NCBI RefSeq assembly: GCF_012290005.1 | Contig: NZ_JAAXMS010000004.1 | Span: forward strand, 620,001 to 684,000 | Origin: Crateriforma spongiae | Lineage (GTDB): Bacteria > Planctomycetota > Planctomycetia > Pirellulales > Pirellulaceae | DNA length: 64,000 nucleotides | Reading direction: 5' to 3' | Shown: piece by piece, positions 39,709-49,637 of the stretch | Layout of the letters: the number at the start of each line of letters is the position of its first letter | How positions within the stretch are numbered: position 1 is the first letter of the stretch | Made by a program: the position numbers and the translations under genes | The notes under the pieces: generated by a model | What the model was told of the DNA's origin: nothing | Seen by the model: only the letters and a program-made list of their open reading frames with translations | Databases searched by the model: none

Positions 39709-42252
39709 TTGTTTCTGTTTCCCGTCCTGACGATCGGTTTTCTGTTTGTCGCGGTGCCGCTGTTGGTCCACCTGATCAACATGCTGCGCCATCGCCGACA
39801 ACCGTGGGCAGCGATGGACTTTTTGCTGGCCAGTTATCGCAAGCAACGCAAATGGGTGGTGTTGCGGCAACTGTTGTTGTTGCTGTCGCGTCTGGCCCTC
39901 GCGGCCTTGCTGATCGCCTTGTTGGCCGGTTGGACCGGCGGCGGCAAGCTGATGCAAATGCTGGGCGGCAAAACGGTTCACCACGTCGTGCTGTTGGATG
40001 ACAGCTATTCGATGGGGGATTCCAGCGGCAACACGACCGCCTATCAGTCGGCGTTGCAAACCCTGCAGGACTTGACCCGCCAATTGGCTCAGGAAGACGG
40101 CGAACATCGTTTGACGGTGATGCGATCCAGCCGCGCGGCTCTGGCGACCCGAGGCGGGATCCAGCGGGGTGATACGGCGGCGGATTTGTCGTCCCAGACG
40201 ATCACCGGCGATTCACGTTTGATTCGACGCGTGATGGCGACGGCGGCATCACCGCTGCGGACCGACATGACCGCGGCGGTGGAGATGGCCGCTCAGTTGC
40301 TGGAGAACGATTCGGCCGATGAACGACACGTTTATTTGTTAAGCGATTTTCGACGTCGCGATTGGTCGGCGCCCGAGCGTTTGACTCAGCAGCTTCGTCG
40401 GATCGATGGCGATGCGGAAATTCGGTTGGTCGATTGCGCCGGGGCGGCGGCGGGCAACTTGGCGATCACCGATCTTTCACCCCAGCAAGACGTCTGGGTC
40501 GCGGGCGTTCCGGTGGTGATCCGAGCCAAAGTCAAAAATTATGGCAGCGGTCCGGTCAACAACGTGACGATCGGCGTGCGGATGGTCTTGTACGGCGACG
40601 ACGTCACGACGCCCGAACCGGGGTTGCCGCAAAGCGGTCGCGTCGAATCGTTGCCCGCCATCGTGATCGAATCGCTGCAAAGTGGCGAAGAAGTCACCAA
40701 GACGTTTCAAGTCTTTGTTGCGCAACCGGGGACTCATGCGATCGAAGCTTGGTTGCCCGAGGATGCCTTGGCGATCGACAACCGCCGCATCTGCACGTTG
40801 CCATTATCCGAAACGCAAAAGGTTCTGGTCATCGACGATGACCCCGACGGCCGCGGTGCCTATCACGTCGGATCGGTTCTGAATCCCGGCGGCCAAGTCA
40901 ACATTGGTGCGGTTCCGCAGGTGGAATCGTCCAGTTTCTTGCGATCGATCACGCCGGAATCGTTGGCGGAGTTTCGAGCGGTCTATCTGATCGATGTTCC
41001 GACGATCGGCGAAGGTGCCGCCGCGGCGCTGGACCGGTATGTCCGCAGCGGTGGCGGGCTGGCGTGGTTCCTGGGCGAATCGGTCGATCGAACGGTGTAC
41101 AACCAAACCTTGGTGTCGGCGGATCGACGGTTGTTACCGGCCGCGTTGCTGCAAATCCAACCGCTGCGTGATCGCCCCGATGGCGTGACGGCGGATGTGC
41201 GAATGGATGATTCATCGGATCTGTTGCTTCCACTGGCATCCGCCGGCGACGGCGTGTTTTCGTTGGTTCGGTTCAGCGATTCATGGTTGCTGGATTTGAA
41301 AGATGACGATGCAAACGACACCGGCATTTCGACGGACGTGGTGTCCGGCGATGTTGACGACGCGGCCGCCACGGAATCGGAAAACCTTGAAATGGGACCG
41401 GTGCGAGTTCCGCTGCGACGCACCGATGGTGTGCCGGTGGTGATGCAACATGATTACGGACGTGGTCGCGTGGTGACGGTCGCCGCGGGGCTGGACGGAC
41501 AATGGACCAACTGGACGGGTGATCCGACTTTTGTGGTGTTCTTGTTGCAAACCAATGCGTATCTATGGAGCGCGGCGTCGCCCCCAACGGCTCGATCGGT
41601 CGACGACCCGATGCGTGTCTCCTTGCCCGCCGATCGATACGCCCCGGTGTTGACTTGGTTACCGGCCAACGAACCGCCGCGATTGCCGATCGAACTGTCC
41701 CGTGATGACCTGGCCGACGATGATTCGACCGATGCGGGCTCCGGTGCAGCATCTGGTGACGGTGGCCGGCAGCAGACGCTGGAATTGGATCCGGTCGGTG
41801 CGATCGTCGACGGACGTGTCGATGTGACCGATCTGATGCGTCCCGGTTTGGGCGAATGGATGTTGACGGCGCTGGACGGCCAAACGGAAATGCGGCCGGT
41901 GGCGACGACGATTCGTGTGGGTGAAAGCGATTTGCAGCGCAGCAAGCATGCCGAGGTCTTGCGTGACTTGCAGCCGGTCGATGCGGAGTTCATCGACCGT
42001 GGACGTTGGAACGACCAAACACGCCAAGCGGGCAGTTCGTTGGTGTCGCTGGTTCTGTTGGGATTGTTGGTGTTGTTTTTTGCGATCGAACAGGCTCTGG
42101 CGTACTGGGCCAGCTATCACGCGGCGGCCCCATCGTCGATCAAAAGTGGTCCGCGTGGCGGCGGTGTGGGAAGCACCCCGGCGTCGTGGTCGAACCGATC
42201 GACCACAGGTTCGCAAGCGACCGGTGATTTGACGGGGGATCGCGTCGGATGA
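39709..42252 (+). CDS. BatA-like membrane VWA protein
   Basis: This protein of 847 residues has two N-terminal membrane helices (FLFPVLTIGFLFVAVPLLVHLINMLRH and LLLLLSRLALAALLIALLAGW), the BatA/aerotolerance-type head. A VWA domain follows with a MIDAS-like DDSYSMGDSSG near residue 100 and VYLLSDFRRRDW. Long beta-rich regions follow, and a C-terminal helix (SLVSLVLLGLLVLFFAIEQAL). The start is TTG at 39709, since no ATG is available upstream of the first helix. Stop and next start overlap (ATGA at 42249). It probably faces the periplasm, as a partner of MoxR. Confidence 0.9.
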   Translation: MFLFPVLTIGFLFVAVPLLVHLINMLRHRRQPWAAMDFLLASYRKQRKWVVLRQLLLLLSRLALAALLIALLAGWTGGGKLMQMLGGKTVHHVVLLDDSYSMGDSSGNTTAYQSALQTLQDLTRQLAQEDGEHRLTVMRSSRAALATRGGIQRGDTAADLSSQTITGDSRLIRRVMATAASPLRTDMTAAVEMAAQLLENDSADERHVYLLSDFRRRDWSAPERLTQQLRRIDGDAEIRLVDCAGAAAGNLAITDLSPQQDVWVAGVPVVIRAKVKNYGSGPVNNVTIGVRMVLYGDDVTTPEPGLPQSGRVESLPAIVIESLQSGEEVTKTFQVFVAQPGTHAIEAWLPEDALAIDNRRICTLPLSETQKVLVIDDDPDGRGAYHVGSVLNPGGQVNIGAVPQVESSSFLRSITPESLAEFRAVYLIDVPTIGEGAAAALDRYVRSGGGLAWFLGESVDRTVYNQTLVSADRRLLPAALLQIQPLRDRPDGVTADVRMDDSSDLLLPLASAGDGVFSLVRFSDSWLLDLKDDDANDTGISTDVVSGDVDDAAATESENLEMGPVRVPLRRTDGVPVVMQHDYGRGRVVTVAAGLDGQWTNWTGDPTFVVFLLQTNAYLWSAASPPTARSVDDPMRVSLPADRYAPVLTWLPANEPPRLPIELSRDDLADDDSTDAGSGAASGDGGRQQTLELDPVGAIVDGRVDVTDLMRPGLGEWMLTALDGQTEMRPVATTIRVGESDLQRSKHAEVLRDLQPVDAEFIDRGRWNDQTRQAGSSLVSLVLLGLLVLFFAIEQALAYWASYHAAAPSSIKSGPRGGGVGSTPASWSNRSTTGSQATGDLTGDRVG

Positions 42253-45044
42253 TCGGACAACTGGCGGACCGAAGCGAAGTCGTTTACGAATTCATGCGAG
42301 CCCGATCGCTGGACGGGTGGTGGATTTGGGCCGTGGTCGTCTTGGGCGTGGTCGCCCTGCTGACGCTGTGCGTGCGTTTTTATCGACGCGACGTCGTGGA
42401 GATTTCGCGGCCCGTCGGCTGGACGCTGATGCTTTTGCGGGTGACCGCCGTGATCGCGCTGGTGTTCTTCTTCTTTGACCTGCAACGTCGAACGCAGCGG
42501 GTGGTGACGCGGCCCAGCGAAGTCGTCGTGATGGTCGACACCAGCCAAAGCATGTCGCTGGCCGGCGGCATCGATCCGGGATCGCCCAGTCGAGTGCAGT
42601 TGGCTGAATCCCTGCTGGATGATTCGCCGTTGTTGACGCAGATGCGCGACGAACATCGCGTCAGCGTTTACGGTTTTGATGCGGAATCAGAACCGACGCT
42701 TTGGATGTCCACCGCCACGGCGGATCAATCATCGGATACCGATTCGGCGGCACAGCCGCAGCCAGCCAATGGGGACGAAACAATTTCAGCGACCGCGCGC
42801 CGGATAGCCTGGTTCGGCGGATTCGCGATCGCGGTCGGCTTGTTGCTGGCCTTGATCTCCTTGGCCATTGGTGCCACCGGACGTGGACAATCGGTCGGCT
42901 GGTTCCTGGTCACCTCGGCCAGTTGTCTGTTGATCGGCGGGGTATCTTTGGGCAGCGTCTATTGTGTGCAAAGCCCTGCATCGCTGGCGTCGATTCTAGG
43001 TTTGTCGGGGCCCTCTGATGCGGACGATACGACCGAGGAACCGGAATCGACCGAGGACCCGTCACAGGGACCATCGGGCGTGGCGGACTGGCAGACTCAG
43101 GTGGCCGCCGTCGGCAGCGAGAGCCGGATCGGGGACGCGATTCGCACGGTTCTGACCGACCACGAACCCAGCACACTGGCGGGAATCGTGGTCATGACCG
43201 ATGGCCAAAATAATGGCGGCGTGGACTTGGGCAGTGCGACGGCGCTGGCCCGACGTGCCGGGGTTTCGGTGTACCCGGTCGGCTTGGGCAGCAGTCGTCC
43301 GGCGACAAACGTTCGCGTGGTCGATCTGGATGCCCCCAAACGCGTCTATCCGGGCGACAAGTTTGCCGTGTCGGCGGTGTTGCAGGGCAGCGGCGCCCGT
43401 CCGATCGAAGTCGAAGTCCAATTGCTGGACGGATTGGATCAAACGGCCGGAAGCGACGGCAATGCGTCCACCGATGGTGGCGATACCGCCGTCGATTTGC
43501 CGCCCAACGTGATCGACAGCCGACGTGTGACTTTGCCGGTGGACGGGACGTTGTCGGGACTGCGTTTTGAAATGGAACCAGAATCCGTCGGCCGACGTCG
43601 CGTGGCGGTACGTATCGTTGCACCGGAGGGTGACACGAACGTGCGTGATGACGCCCAGGCGGCGCGATACGAGGTCGTGTCCCGTAAGTTGCGAGTGATG
43701 GCGGTCGCCGGTGGTCCCACCCGCGAATACCGGTTCGTGCGAAACTTGTTGTACCGGGACAATTCGGTGGAACTGGACGTCTGGCTGCAGACCGGGCAAC
43801 CCGGGATGAGCCAAGACGCGGATTTGGTTCTGACGGACTTTCCCGAAACACCCGAAGACCTGTTCGAGTATGACGCGATCATCATGTTCGATCCCGATTG
43901 GCGATCGTTCAATGCGGAATCGTTGCAGTTGATCGAACGATGGTTGGCCGAACAGGCCGGTGGGCTGATTTTGGTCGCCGGTCCGGTTTATCACCCCCTG
44001 TTTTTCCGCGGGCGAACCGATCCCCGCATCAGCACCGTACGAGGGTTCTTTCCGGTCGATCTGGCCACACGCGGTGCTTTGTTGGGTGGGGGTCGCCAGG
44101 GCGGTGATGATGCTTGGCCGCTGGACTTCACGCCGGACGCGCAACGAGCGGAATTCTTGTGGATCGATCAAGACCCGACGTCCAGCTTCCAAATCTGGGA
44201 CGAATTCGATGGCGTCTATGACTTTGTGGGTGTCAAAGGACTGAAACCGGGCGCGAAAGCGTATTCACGATTTTCCGATCCGACCACGCGTGTCGGTGAC
44301 GAATTGCCGGTCTTCATGGCGTCACAGTTTTACGGTTCGGGTCGAACGTATTTTCAGGCCAGCGGTGAAATGTGGCGATTGCGGCAAGCCAGCGACGCCT
44401 ACTTTGACCGCTATTACACGCAGTTGATCCGCTGGGCCAGCGAAGGACGTTTGCTGCGTGACAGTAATCGTGGTGTGCTGTTGGTCGACAATTCCAAAGC
44501 GATGGTGGGCGATACGATCGCAATCCGCGCGGTGTTAACCGACGACCAGTTCGAACCGTTGCAGGTACCCAAGGTTCCGGTGAAGGTGTTGACGCCCGGT
44601 GGCACCGTGATGGATCTGGATTTGACGCCGACGCCGGGCCAACCACGCCCGGGAACCTATGGCGGACGTCTGATCGTGCGCGAGGCCGGCGGATATGAAA
44701 TTCGATTGACGTTGGGCGATGCTTTGGCCGAACAGGTGCTGCGGCAAAGCGTTCAAGTGCGATTACCAACCGTTGAACTGGAGCGACCGCGACGAAACGA
44801 TGACGCCCTGACGTCGTTGGCGGATCTGACCGCCGGCCGCTTCTTCCCATTGGATGATCCGGCGTCGACCAACACGGTGGCCGATGAATTGGTGCGCGTC
44901 ATACGACCTCAACCACAGACCACGGTCCTGCCCGGTAACACTGACCAAGACTTTACTCGACGCCGAAACGCCGCACTGATGTGGCTGATCGCGACGTTTT
45001 TGACCTTCGAATGGGTGACCCGACGTCTGCACCGTCTGGCATGA
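42249..45044 (+). CDS. Membrane VWA protein with VWA domain split by two helices
   Basis: This protein of 931 residues has two N-terminal helices (WWIWAVVVLGVVALLTLCVRF and LMLLRVTAVIALVFFFF) before a VWA domain. The MIDAS DTSQSMS is at residues about 97-102 and strand RVSVYGFDAES at about 137. The sequence then departs to two extra hydrophobic segments (about 186-205 and 216-238) and an acidic linker. It resumes the VWA fold at about residue 280 with IGDAIRTVL and AGIVVMTDGQNNGG. The rest is beta-rich, ending in a C-terminal helix. It overlaps the previous gene by ATGA, so it is translated with it. The domain split is seen directly; the topology is inferred. Confidence 0.9.
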   Translation: MIGQLADRSEVVYEFMRARSLDGWWIWAVVVLGVVALLTLCVRFYRRDVVEISRPVGWTLMLLRVTAVIALVFFFFDLQRRTQRVVTRPSEVVVMVDTSQSMSLAGGIDPGSPSRVQLAESLLDDSPLLTQMRDEHRVSVYGFDAESEPTLWMSTATADQSSDTDSAAQPQPANGDETISATARRIAWFGGFAIAVGLLLALISLAIGATGRGQSVGWFLVTSASCLLIGGVSLGSVYCVQSPASLASILGLSGPSDADDTTEEPESTEDPSQGPSGVADWQTQVAAVGSESRIGDAIRTVLTDHEPSTLAGIVVMTDGQNNGGVDLGSATALARRAGVSVYPVGLGSSRPATNVRVVDLDAPKRVYPGDKFAVSAVLQGSGARPIEVEVQLLDGLDQTAGSDGNASTDGGDTAVDLPPNVIDSRRVTLPVDGTLSGLRFEMEPESVGRRRVAVRIVAPEGDTNVRDDAQAARYEVVSRKLRVMAVAGGPTREYRFVRNLLYRDNSVELDVWLQTGQPGMSQDADLVLTDFPETPEDLFEYDAIIMFDPDWRSFNAESLQLIERWLAEQAGGLILVAGPVYHPLFFRGRTDPRISTVRGFFPVDLATRGALLGGGRQGGDDAWPLDFTPDAQRAEFLWIDQDPTSSFQIWDEFDGVYDFVGVKGLKPGAKAYSRFSDPTTRVGDELPVFMASQFYGSGRTYFQASGEMWRLRQASDAYFDRYYTQLIRWASEGRLLRDSNRGVLLVDNSKAMVGDTIAIRAVLTDDQFEPLQVPKVPVKVLTPGGTVMDLDLTPTPGQPRPGTYGGRLIVREAGGYEIRLTLGDALAEQVLRQSVQVRLPTVELERPRRNDDALTSLADLTAGRFFPLDDPASTNTVADELVRVIRPQPQTTVLPGNTDQDFTRRRNAALMWLIATFLTFEWVTRRLHRLA

Positions 45045-45119
45045 CGGCCATTACCGACGGTTCATTTTTGACCACTGCTTGACCTTGATCCAACGCCGCA
45101 ACGACTGAATCCAACTTCC

Positions 45120-47555
45120 ATGTCTTCCGCAAGTTCCCTTGACCCGAAACTGGCTTCGCTGATCGATCAGTTGCGATCGCGAATCCGCCGGTACGTCGCT
45201 TGGGATGCGTTGTTGGCGGCATTGGTCATTGTGTTGGCCGGATTTTGGATCGGATTGGCGTTGGATTACCTGCCGGTAAAGTTGGGCGGGACGGAGATGC
45301 CGCGGTCGGCGCGGATGTTGTTGTTAATTGCCATCGCCGCTTTATTGTTATTTGTGGTGTCGCGGCTGCTGATCGGTCGTCTGACGCGGCCGTTGCCCGA
45401 TGACTCTTTGGCGTTGTTGATCGAACGCAAGCATCCATCGTTGGGCGGACGACTGGTCACGGCGGTGCAGTTGACGCGACCGGGGCGCCAGGGGGATTCG
45501 CATGATGACCGTTTGCTGGGACGCGTGCATCGTGAAGCGGTGACCGGCGCCGACGACGTGGATTTGGGGTCGGTATTCCAGTGGCGACCACTGCTTCGAA
45601 AAATCGGTGTGCTACTGCCGCTGGCCTTGGCCGCATTGTTGCTGTTGGTGATCAGTCCCCAGACCGCTTGGACCGCCGCGTCACGGTTGATGTTGTTCAG
45701 CGACCAGCCATGGCCGCGACGTGCGTCTTTGGAAATGGTCGGGGTGGAATTGCCGCGAATCACCGCGGGTGAACAAGACGATGCGGAACCGCTGTTCGTC
45801 GAATTCGATGGCACGACGGTTCGTCTGCCTCGCGGCAGCGATCCGGTACTGCGTATTCGCGCCAAGGCGGACGATGACGCGATCGTGCCGGATGTTTGTA
45901 CGGCGTATTACCAAACCGACGCCGGCACACGCGGCCAAGCCAACTTGCGTCGTGTCGGTCGGCAACGTGATGGGTACCAAGCGTTCTTGCTGGACGGCCC
46001 GCCACTGGCCGGACTTAGCGAATCGATGTCGATTTCCATTCGCGGTTTGGATGATCGCTTGGACGGGTACCGTATCGAAGCGGTCACGCCGCCGGCGGTC
46101 AAGCAATTGGACGTACAGATTCGCTATCCCGATTACTTGCGTGGTGACCTGCCCCAGGGCGAACAGGTCATCGACCGTGACACGCCGTATCAGGCAGGGT
46201 TGCGAATCCGCGAAGGCAGCCGAGTTCGAGTCACCGCGCATGCAAGTTCGCCGATCGGGGCCATCGACCACCAGGTCACCCAAAGTGGTCAGGTCGTTCC
46301 GGGGATTGCACCACGCATCGTCGATGATGCGATGTCGGCCAGCTTGTCGATCGATCATTTCGACGAAGCGACGACGGTCAAATTGGTGCCGATCAGCGAT
46401 GACGGCATCAGTGCCCAAGCACCGTATCGCTATTTCTTTGGCGTGATCCGAGACCAGCCGCCGGAGGTCTCGTTGAAGCTGCCGGGGATCGGGTCCGCCG
46501 TGACACCCATCGCTCGGTTGCCGATCGCTGTCCAGGCGACAGACGATTATGGGATCGACCAAAGCACCGTCGACTTGGTCGTGTCGTCGCCCGAAGCGTC
46601 GGGGACACCGAACGAACCGCTTTCCGTTTTCCGGCCCACGCCGGATCGCGACGGACGCAGCGAAGGCGCGATTGATTTGCGTGATCTGGCCGACCAGGGA
46701 ACGATCGAAACGCTGCAACCGGGCGGATCGATCAGCGTGTATGCCGAGGCGACCGACGCATACGATCTGGATGGCCGTCACGTGTCACAAAGCGAGATGT
46801 TTCGCTTACAGATCGTCACCCCGGAAGATTTGTTGGCACTGTTGGAGCGGCGTGAACTGGGGCTTCGGGCACGGTTGGAACAAACGATCGACGAAACCCA
46901 AACGCTTCGCGACGGTTTAGCACGACTGGAAATGCCAGGCGAACCGGTGTCCGGCACGTCCGAGGATTCCGACGAACAGGCTTCGCCGGATCGTCAACGG
47001 CAGATATTGCGGCTTCGTATCCAACAAGCGGCATTGCAAGCGTCCAAGAGCAGCGAGGAACTAAATGGTATCGTCGCGGCCCTGGGCGATCTGCTAGAAG
47101 AAATGGTGAACAACCGTGTCGATTCGGTCGACCGGCGGGAACGTATCGGCCAATCCGTCCGCGATCCACTGCGGTCGGTGGTGGACAACGAAATGCAACG
47201 TCTGTCGGCTCGAATCGCCGAATTGATGTTGGCCGCCGAAGCGAAAGACGACGCGGCCGACGCCCCCAACTCGAACAACGAAACCACCCAACCAGAAGGT
47301 TCTGACGACGCCGCGGCTGACAGCATCGCGGGATCGGGCCCGTCCGGCCGGCAAGCCGTCCAGGCACGTCAGGCGGCGGTCCTGGCCGCGGACCAGGCTT
47401 TGTTGCAGCTTTCTGCGATTTTGGAAAAGATGCTTGACCTGGAAAGCTACAATGAAATTCTGGACATGGTTCGCGGTCTGATTGACGACCAGGAACAACT
47501 GCTGGAAGAAACCAAGGAACAGCAAAAAGCGCGAATCAAGAGCTTCTTCGACTGA
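45120..47555 (+). CDS. DUF4175-like membrane protein
   Basis: This protein of 811 residues has three N-terminal helices (WDALLAALVIVLAGFWIGLAL, LLLIAIAALLLFVVSRLLI and LLPLALAALLLLVI). A large extracytoplasmic beta-rich region runs from about residue 200 to 560, with Ig-like strands (PPEVSLKLPGIGSAVTPIARL). A helical C-terminus includes RQRQILRLRIQQAALQ and YNEILDMVRGLIDDQEQLLEE. This layout resembles DUF4175 proteins of the MoxR/VWA modules. It starts 75 bp after the VWA gene. Assignment is by layout more than by a sharp motif. Confidence 0.82.
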   Translation: MSSASSLDPKLASLIDQLRSRIRRYVAWDALLAALVIVLAGFWIGLALDYLPVKLGGTEMPRSARMLLLIAIAALLLFVVSRLLIGRLTRPLPDDSLALLIERKHPSLGGRLVTAVQLTRPGRQGDSHDDRLLGRVHREAVTGADDVDLGSVFQWRPLLRKIGVLLPLALAALLLLVISPQTAWTAASRLMLFSDQPWPRRASLEMVGVELPRITAGEQDDAEPLFVEFDGTTVRLPRGSDPVLRIRAKADDDAIVPDVCTAYYQTDAGTRGQANLRRVGRQRDGYQAFLLDGPPLAGLSESMSISIRGLDDRLDGYRIEAVTPPAVKQLDVQIRYPDYLRGDLPQGEQVIDRDTPYQAGLRIREGSRVRVTAHASSPIGAIDHQVTQSGQVVPGIAPRIVDDAMSASLSIDHFDEATTVKLVPISDDGISAQAPYRYFFGVIRDQPPEVSLKLPGIGSAVTPIARLPIAVQATDDYGIDQSTVDLVVSSPEASGTPNEPLSVFRPTPDRDGRSEGAIDLRDLADQGTIETLQPGGSISVYAEATDAYDLDGRHVSQSEMFRLQIVTPEDLLALLERRELGLRARLEQTIDETQTLRDGLARLEMPGEPVSGTSEDSDEQASPDRQRQILRLRIQQAALQASKSSEELNGIVAALGDLLEEMVNNRVDSVDRRERIGQSVRDPLRSVVDNEMQRLSARIAELMLAAEAKDDAADAPNSNNETTQPEGSDDAAADSIAGSGPSGRQAVQARQAAVLAADQALLQLSAILEKMLDLESYNEILDMVRGLIDDQEQLLEETKEQQKARIKSFFD

Positions 47556-47607
47556 TGGATGCCTGAATTTGAGCGATGAAACACCGTCCCAGCATGGGAC
47601 CAGCCCG

Positions 47608-49488
47608 ATGACGGTCGGCCGGACTGGCGGATCACGGGCTGAACGTTCCTTCGCAGTTTTTGGTCGTCGGTCAGCTTTGGTGGCTTCGGGCGACAACGCT
47701 TCTTGCGGCTTCCGACTTCACGGCATCCGCTTCTCCTTAATCTGTCTGTTGTTGACGGTGCTGGTCCCCACGCTGGGATCGTTTGCAAGGGCCGACGATG
47801 CGACCGAAGCTCTTTCGGCACGTCAAATCAGTCTGGCGACGCGATTTCAAAAACTGGAAGCGTTGTTGTTGCGTCTGGCCGACATGGAGGCCGCGGAGAA
47901 CCCCGAGCGTGCATCGCTGTTGAAACGGGCCGCCAAACAGTCGCGCGATCGGTTCGTGTTGACCAAGCTGCAAGACGCCGCATCGTCACTGGACAAACAG
48001 CGTTTCCAAGACGCCGTCGATCAACAGGAAACGGCCACCAAGGAATTGGCCGCGTTGTTGAAGTTGTTGCTGACCGAAGATCGCAGCAAGCGTATCCGTG
48101 ACGAAAAACAACGCATCGCCAAAGTCATTCGGGAACTCAAACGCGTCGAACGTTCGCAGCGCAGCACTCGTGCCCGCACTGAAAACGGCGCCGACACCGA
48201 TCAACTGAAGCGCGAGCAAGAATCGCTTAGCGAGCGTGCCGAATCGTTGTCCGATGACCTGGACGACGGCGAATCGGAATCATCCGAACCGTCGGATGAA
48301 TCGAACGATGAATCATCGCCGCAATCCGAAGACGCTGATTCTAAAGACTCTGAATCCGACGAATCTGACGGCGAACAGGGCGATGCACCGGAGCCGGATG
48401 AATCAGACGCCAAGGATCCGAAAGATGGATCCGAATCGGACACGGGCGACAAACAGGAGCCGCAAGATTCGTCCGCCGAATCATCCGAATCGTCACCCTC
48501 GGAATCGTCGCCGAAATCGGAACAAGATTCACAGCCCTCGCAATCTCAGTCTCAAGAATCTCAGTCTCAGCAATCGGAATCCCAGCCGTCGGACTCGCAG
48601 CAGTCCGAATCCCAGCAATCGGAATCCTCGGATTCCCAGCCGTCTGGGCCCCAGCCGCCGCAATCGCCACAAGCCAAAGCGAACGATCAGCTGCAGCAGG
48701 CCATCGAAAAGATGCGTCAGGCCGAAAAGGACCTGGAAGAAGCCAAGCGTGACGACGCGGTCGAAAAGCAACGCGAAGCGGAAAAACAGCTTCGCCAAGC
48801 GATCGATCAGCTGGAACAAATCCTGCGCCAGCTGCGTGAAGAGGAGATGCAGCGGGAATTGGCCAAACTGGAAGCTAGGCTTCGTCAAATGGCGGCGATG
48901 CAATCCAAGATCTTGGACGACACCACGGCGCTGTCCCAAACGCCCAAAGCACAGCGGAACCGTCAGACCGATTTGAAGGCGGGGGATTTAGCGTTCGAGG
49001 AGAAAAAAGTGACCTTGGACGCGGATCGCGCGATGCTGTTGTTGCGCGAGGAAGGATCAAGTGTCGCGTTCCCCGAAGTGATTTCGCAAATTCGTGACGA
49101 CACCGTGGTGATCGCCCAGCGGTTGTCGCAAACCAAGATCGATGGCGTGACCAAGGGGATGCAGGAAGACGTCTTGGCCGCGTTGGAGGAAATGATTGCG
49201 GCGTTACAGAAAGCTCAAAACGATCTGGAAAAGAAGAAACAACAGAACCAGCAACCGCAACAACCCGGACAACCGGGCGAAGAACCGCTGGTCCAGGCAC
49301 TGGCGGAACTAAAATTGATCCGAACGATTCAAACACGCATACAATCCACCACGCGGCGATACTCGGGACTGATCCAGACGGGCGAAACGACGTCGGAGGA
49401 AGTCCAACCGTTGCTGCAAGATTTGGCCGAACGCCAGAGTCGGCTGTACCGAATCACTCGTGATTTGGCCCTGGAACGCAACCAGTAA
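47608..49488 (+). CDS. Exported coiled-coil protein with long Ser/Glu/Gln-rich linker
   Basis: This protein of 626 residues starts at the ATG at 47608; the frame is open upstream but overlaps the previous gene. A hydrophobic segment (FSLICLLLTVLVPTLGSFARA) around residue 50 looks like a signal or anchor. Helical segments flank a low-complexity stretch at about residues 216-354, made of Asp/Glu/Ser then Ser-Gln repeats. Long heptad-like coiled coils follow (KDLEEAKRDDAVEKQREAEKQ region, and ALQKAQNDLEKKKQQN). No catalytic motif is visible. It is in line with the VWA module and probably part of the same complex or transcript. Confidence 0.82.
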   Translation: MTVGRTGGSRAERSFAVFGRRSALVASGDNASCGFRLHGIRFSLICLLLTVLVPTLGSFARADDATEALSARQISLATRFQKLEALLLRLADMEAAENPERASLLKRAAKQSRDRFVLTKLQDAASSLDKQRFQDAVDQQETATKELAALLKLLLTEDRSKRIRDEKQRIAKVIRELKRVERSQRSTRARTENGADTDQLKREQESLSERAESLSDDLDDGESESSEPSDESNDESSPQSEDADSKDSESDESDGEQGDAPEPDESDAKDPKDGSESDTGDKQEPQDSSAESSESSPSESSPKSEQDSQPSQSQSQESQSQQSESQPSDSQQSESQQSESSDSQPSGPQPPQSPQAKANDQLQQAIEKMRQAEKDLEEAKRDDAVEKQREAEKQLRQAIDQLEQILRQLREEEMQRELAKLEARLRQMAAMQSKILDDTTALSQTPKAQRNRQTDLKAGDLAFEEKKVTLDADRAMLLLREEGSSVAFPEVISQIRDDTVVIAQRLSQTKIDGVTKGMQEDVLAALEEMIAALQKAQNDLEKKKQQNQQPQQPGQPGEEPLVQALAELKLIRTIQTRIQSTTRRYSGLIQTGETTSEEVQPLLQDLAERQSRLYRITRDLALERNQ

Positions 49489-49637
49489 ACGCCCCATCGT
49501 TGGACGCAAATTCGAAAGGATTCGCGAAATTCGACGGGCGGTGTCCCAGGTCAAACAACGATTTTGTTAGTTAGACACGATTTGCCTTTGCGGATGGATG
49601 CGGGGGCAGGTCGGAGTGGAACGGTCGAGGAAAGACG

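Noticed and set aside
43062-44192. Minus-strand frame of 376 codons
   Set aside because: It is antisense to the VWA protein and has no signal, domain or start site support.
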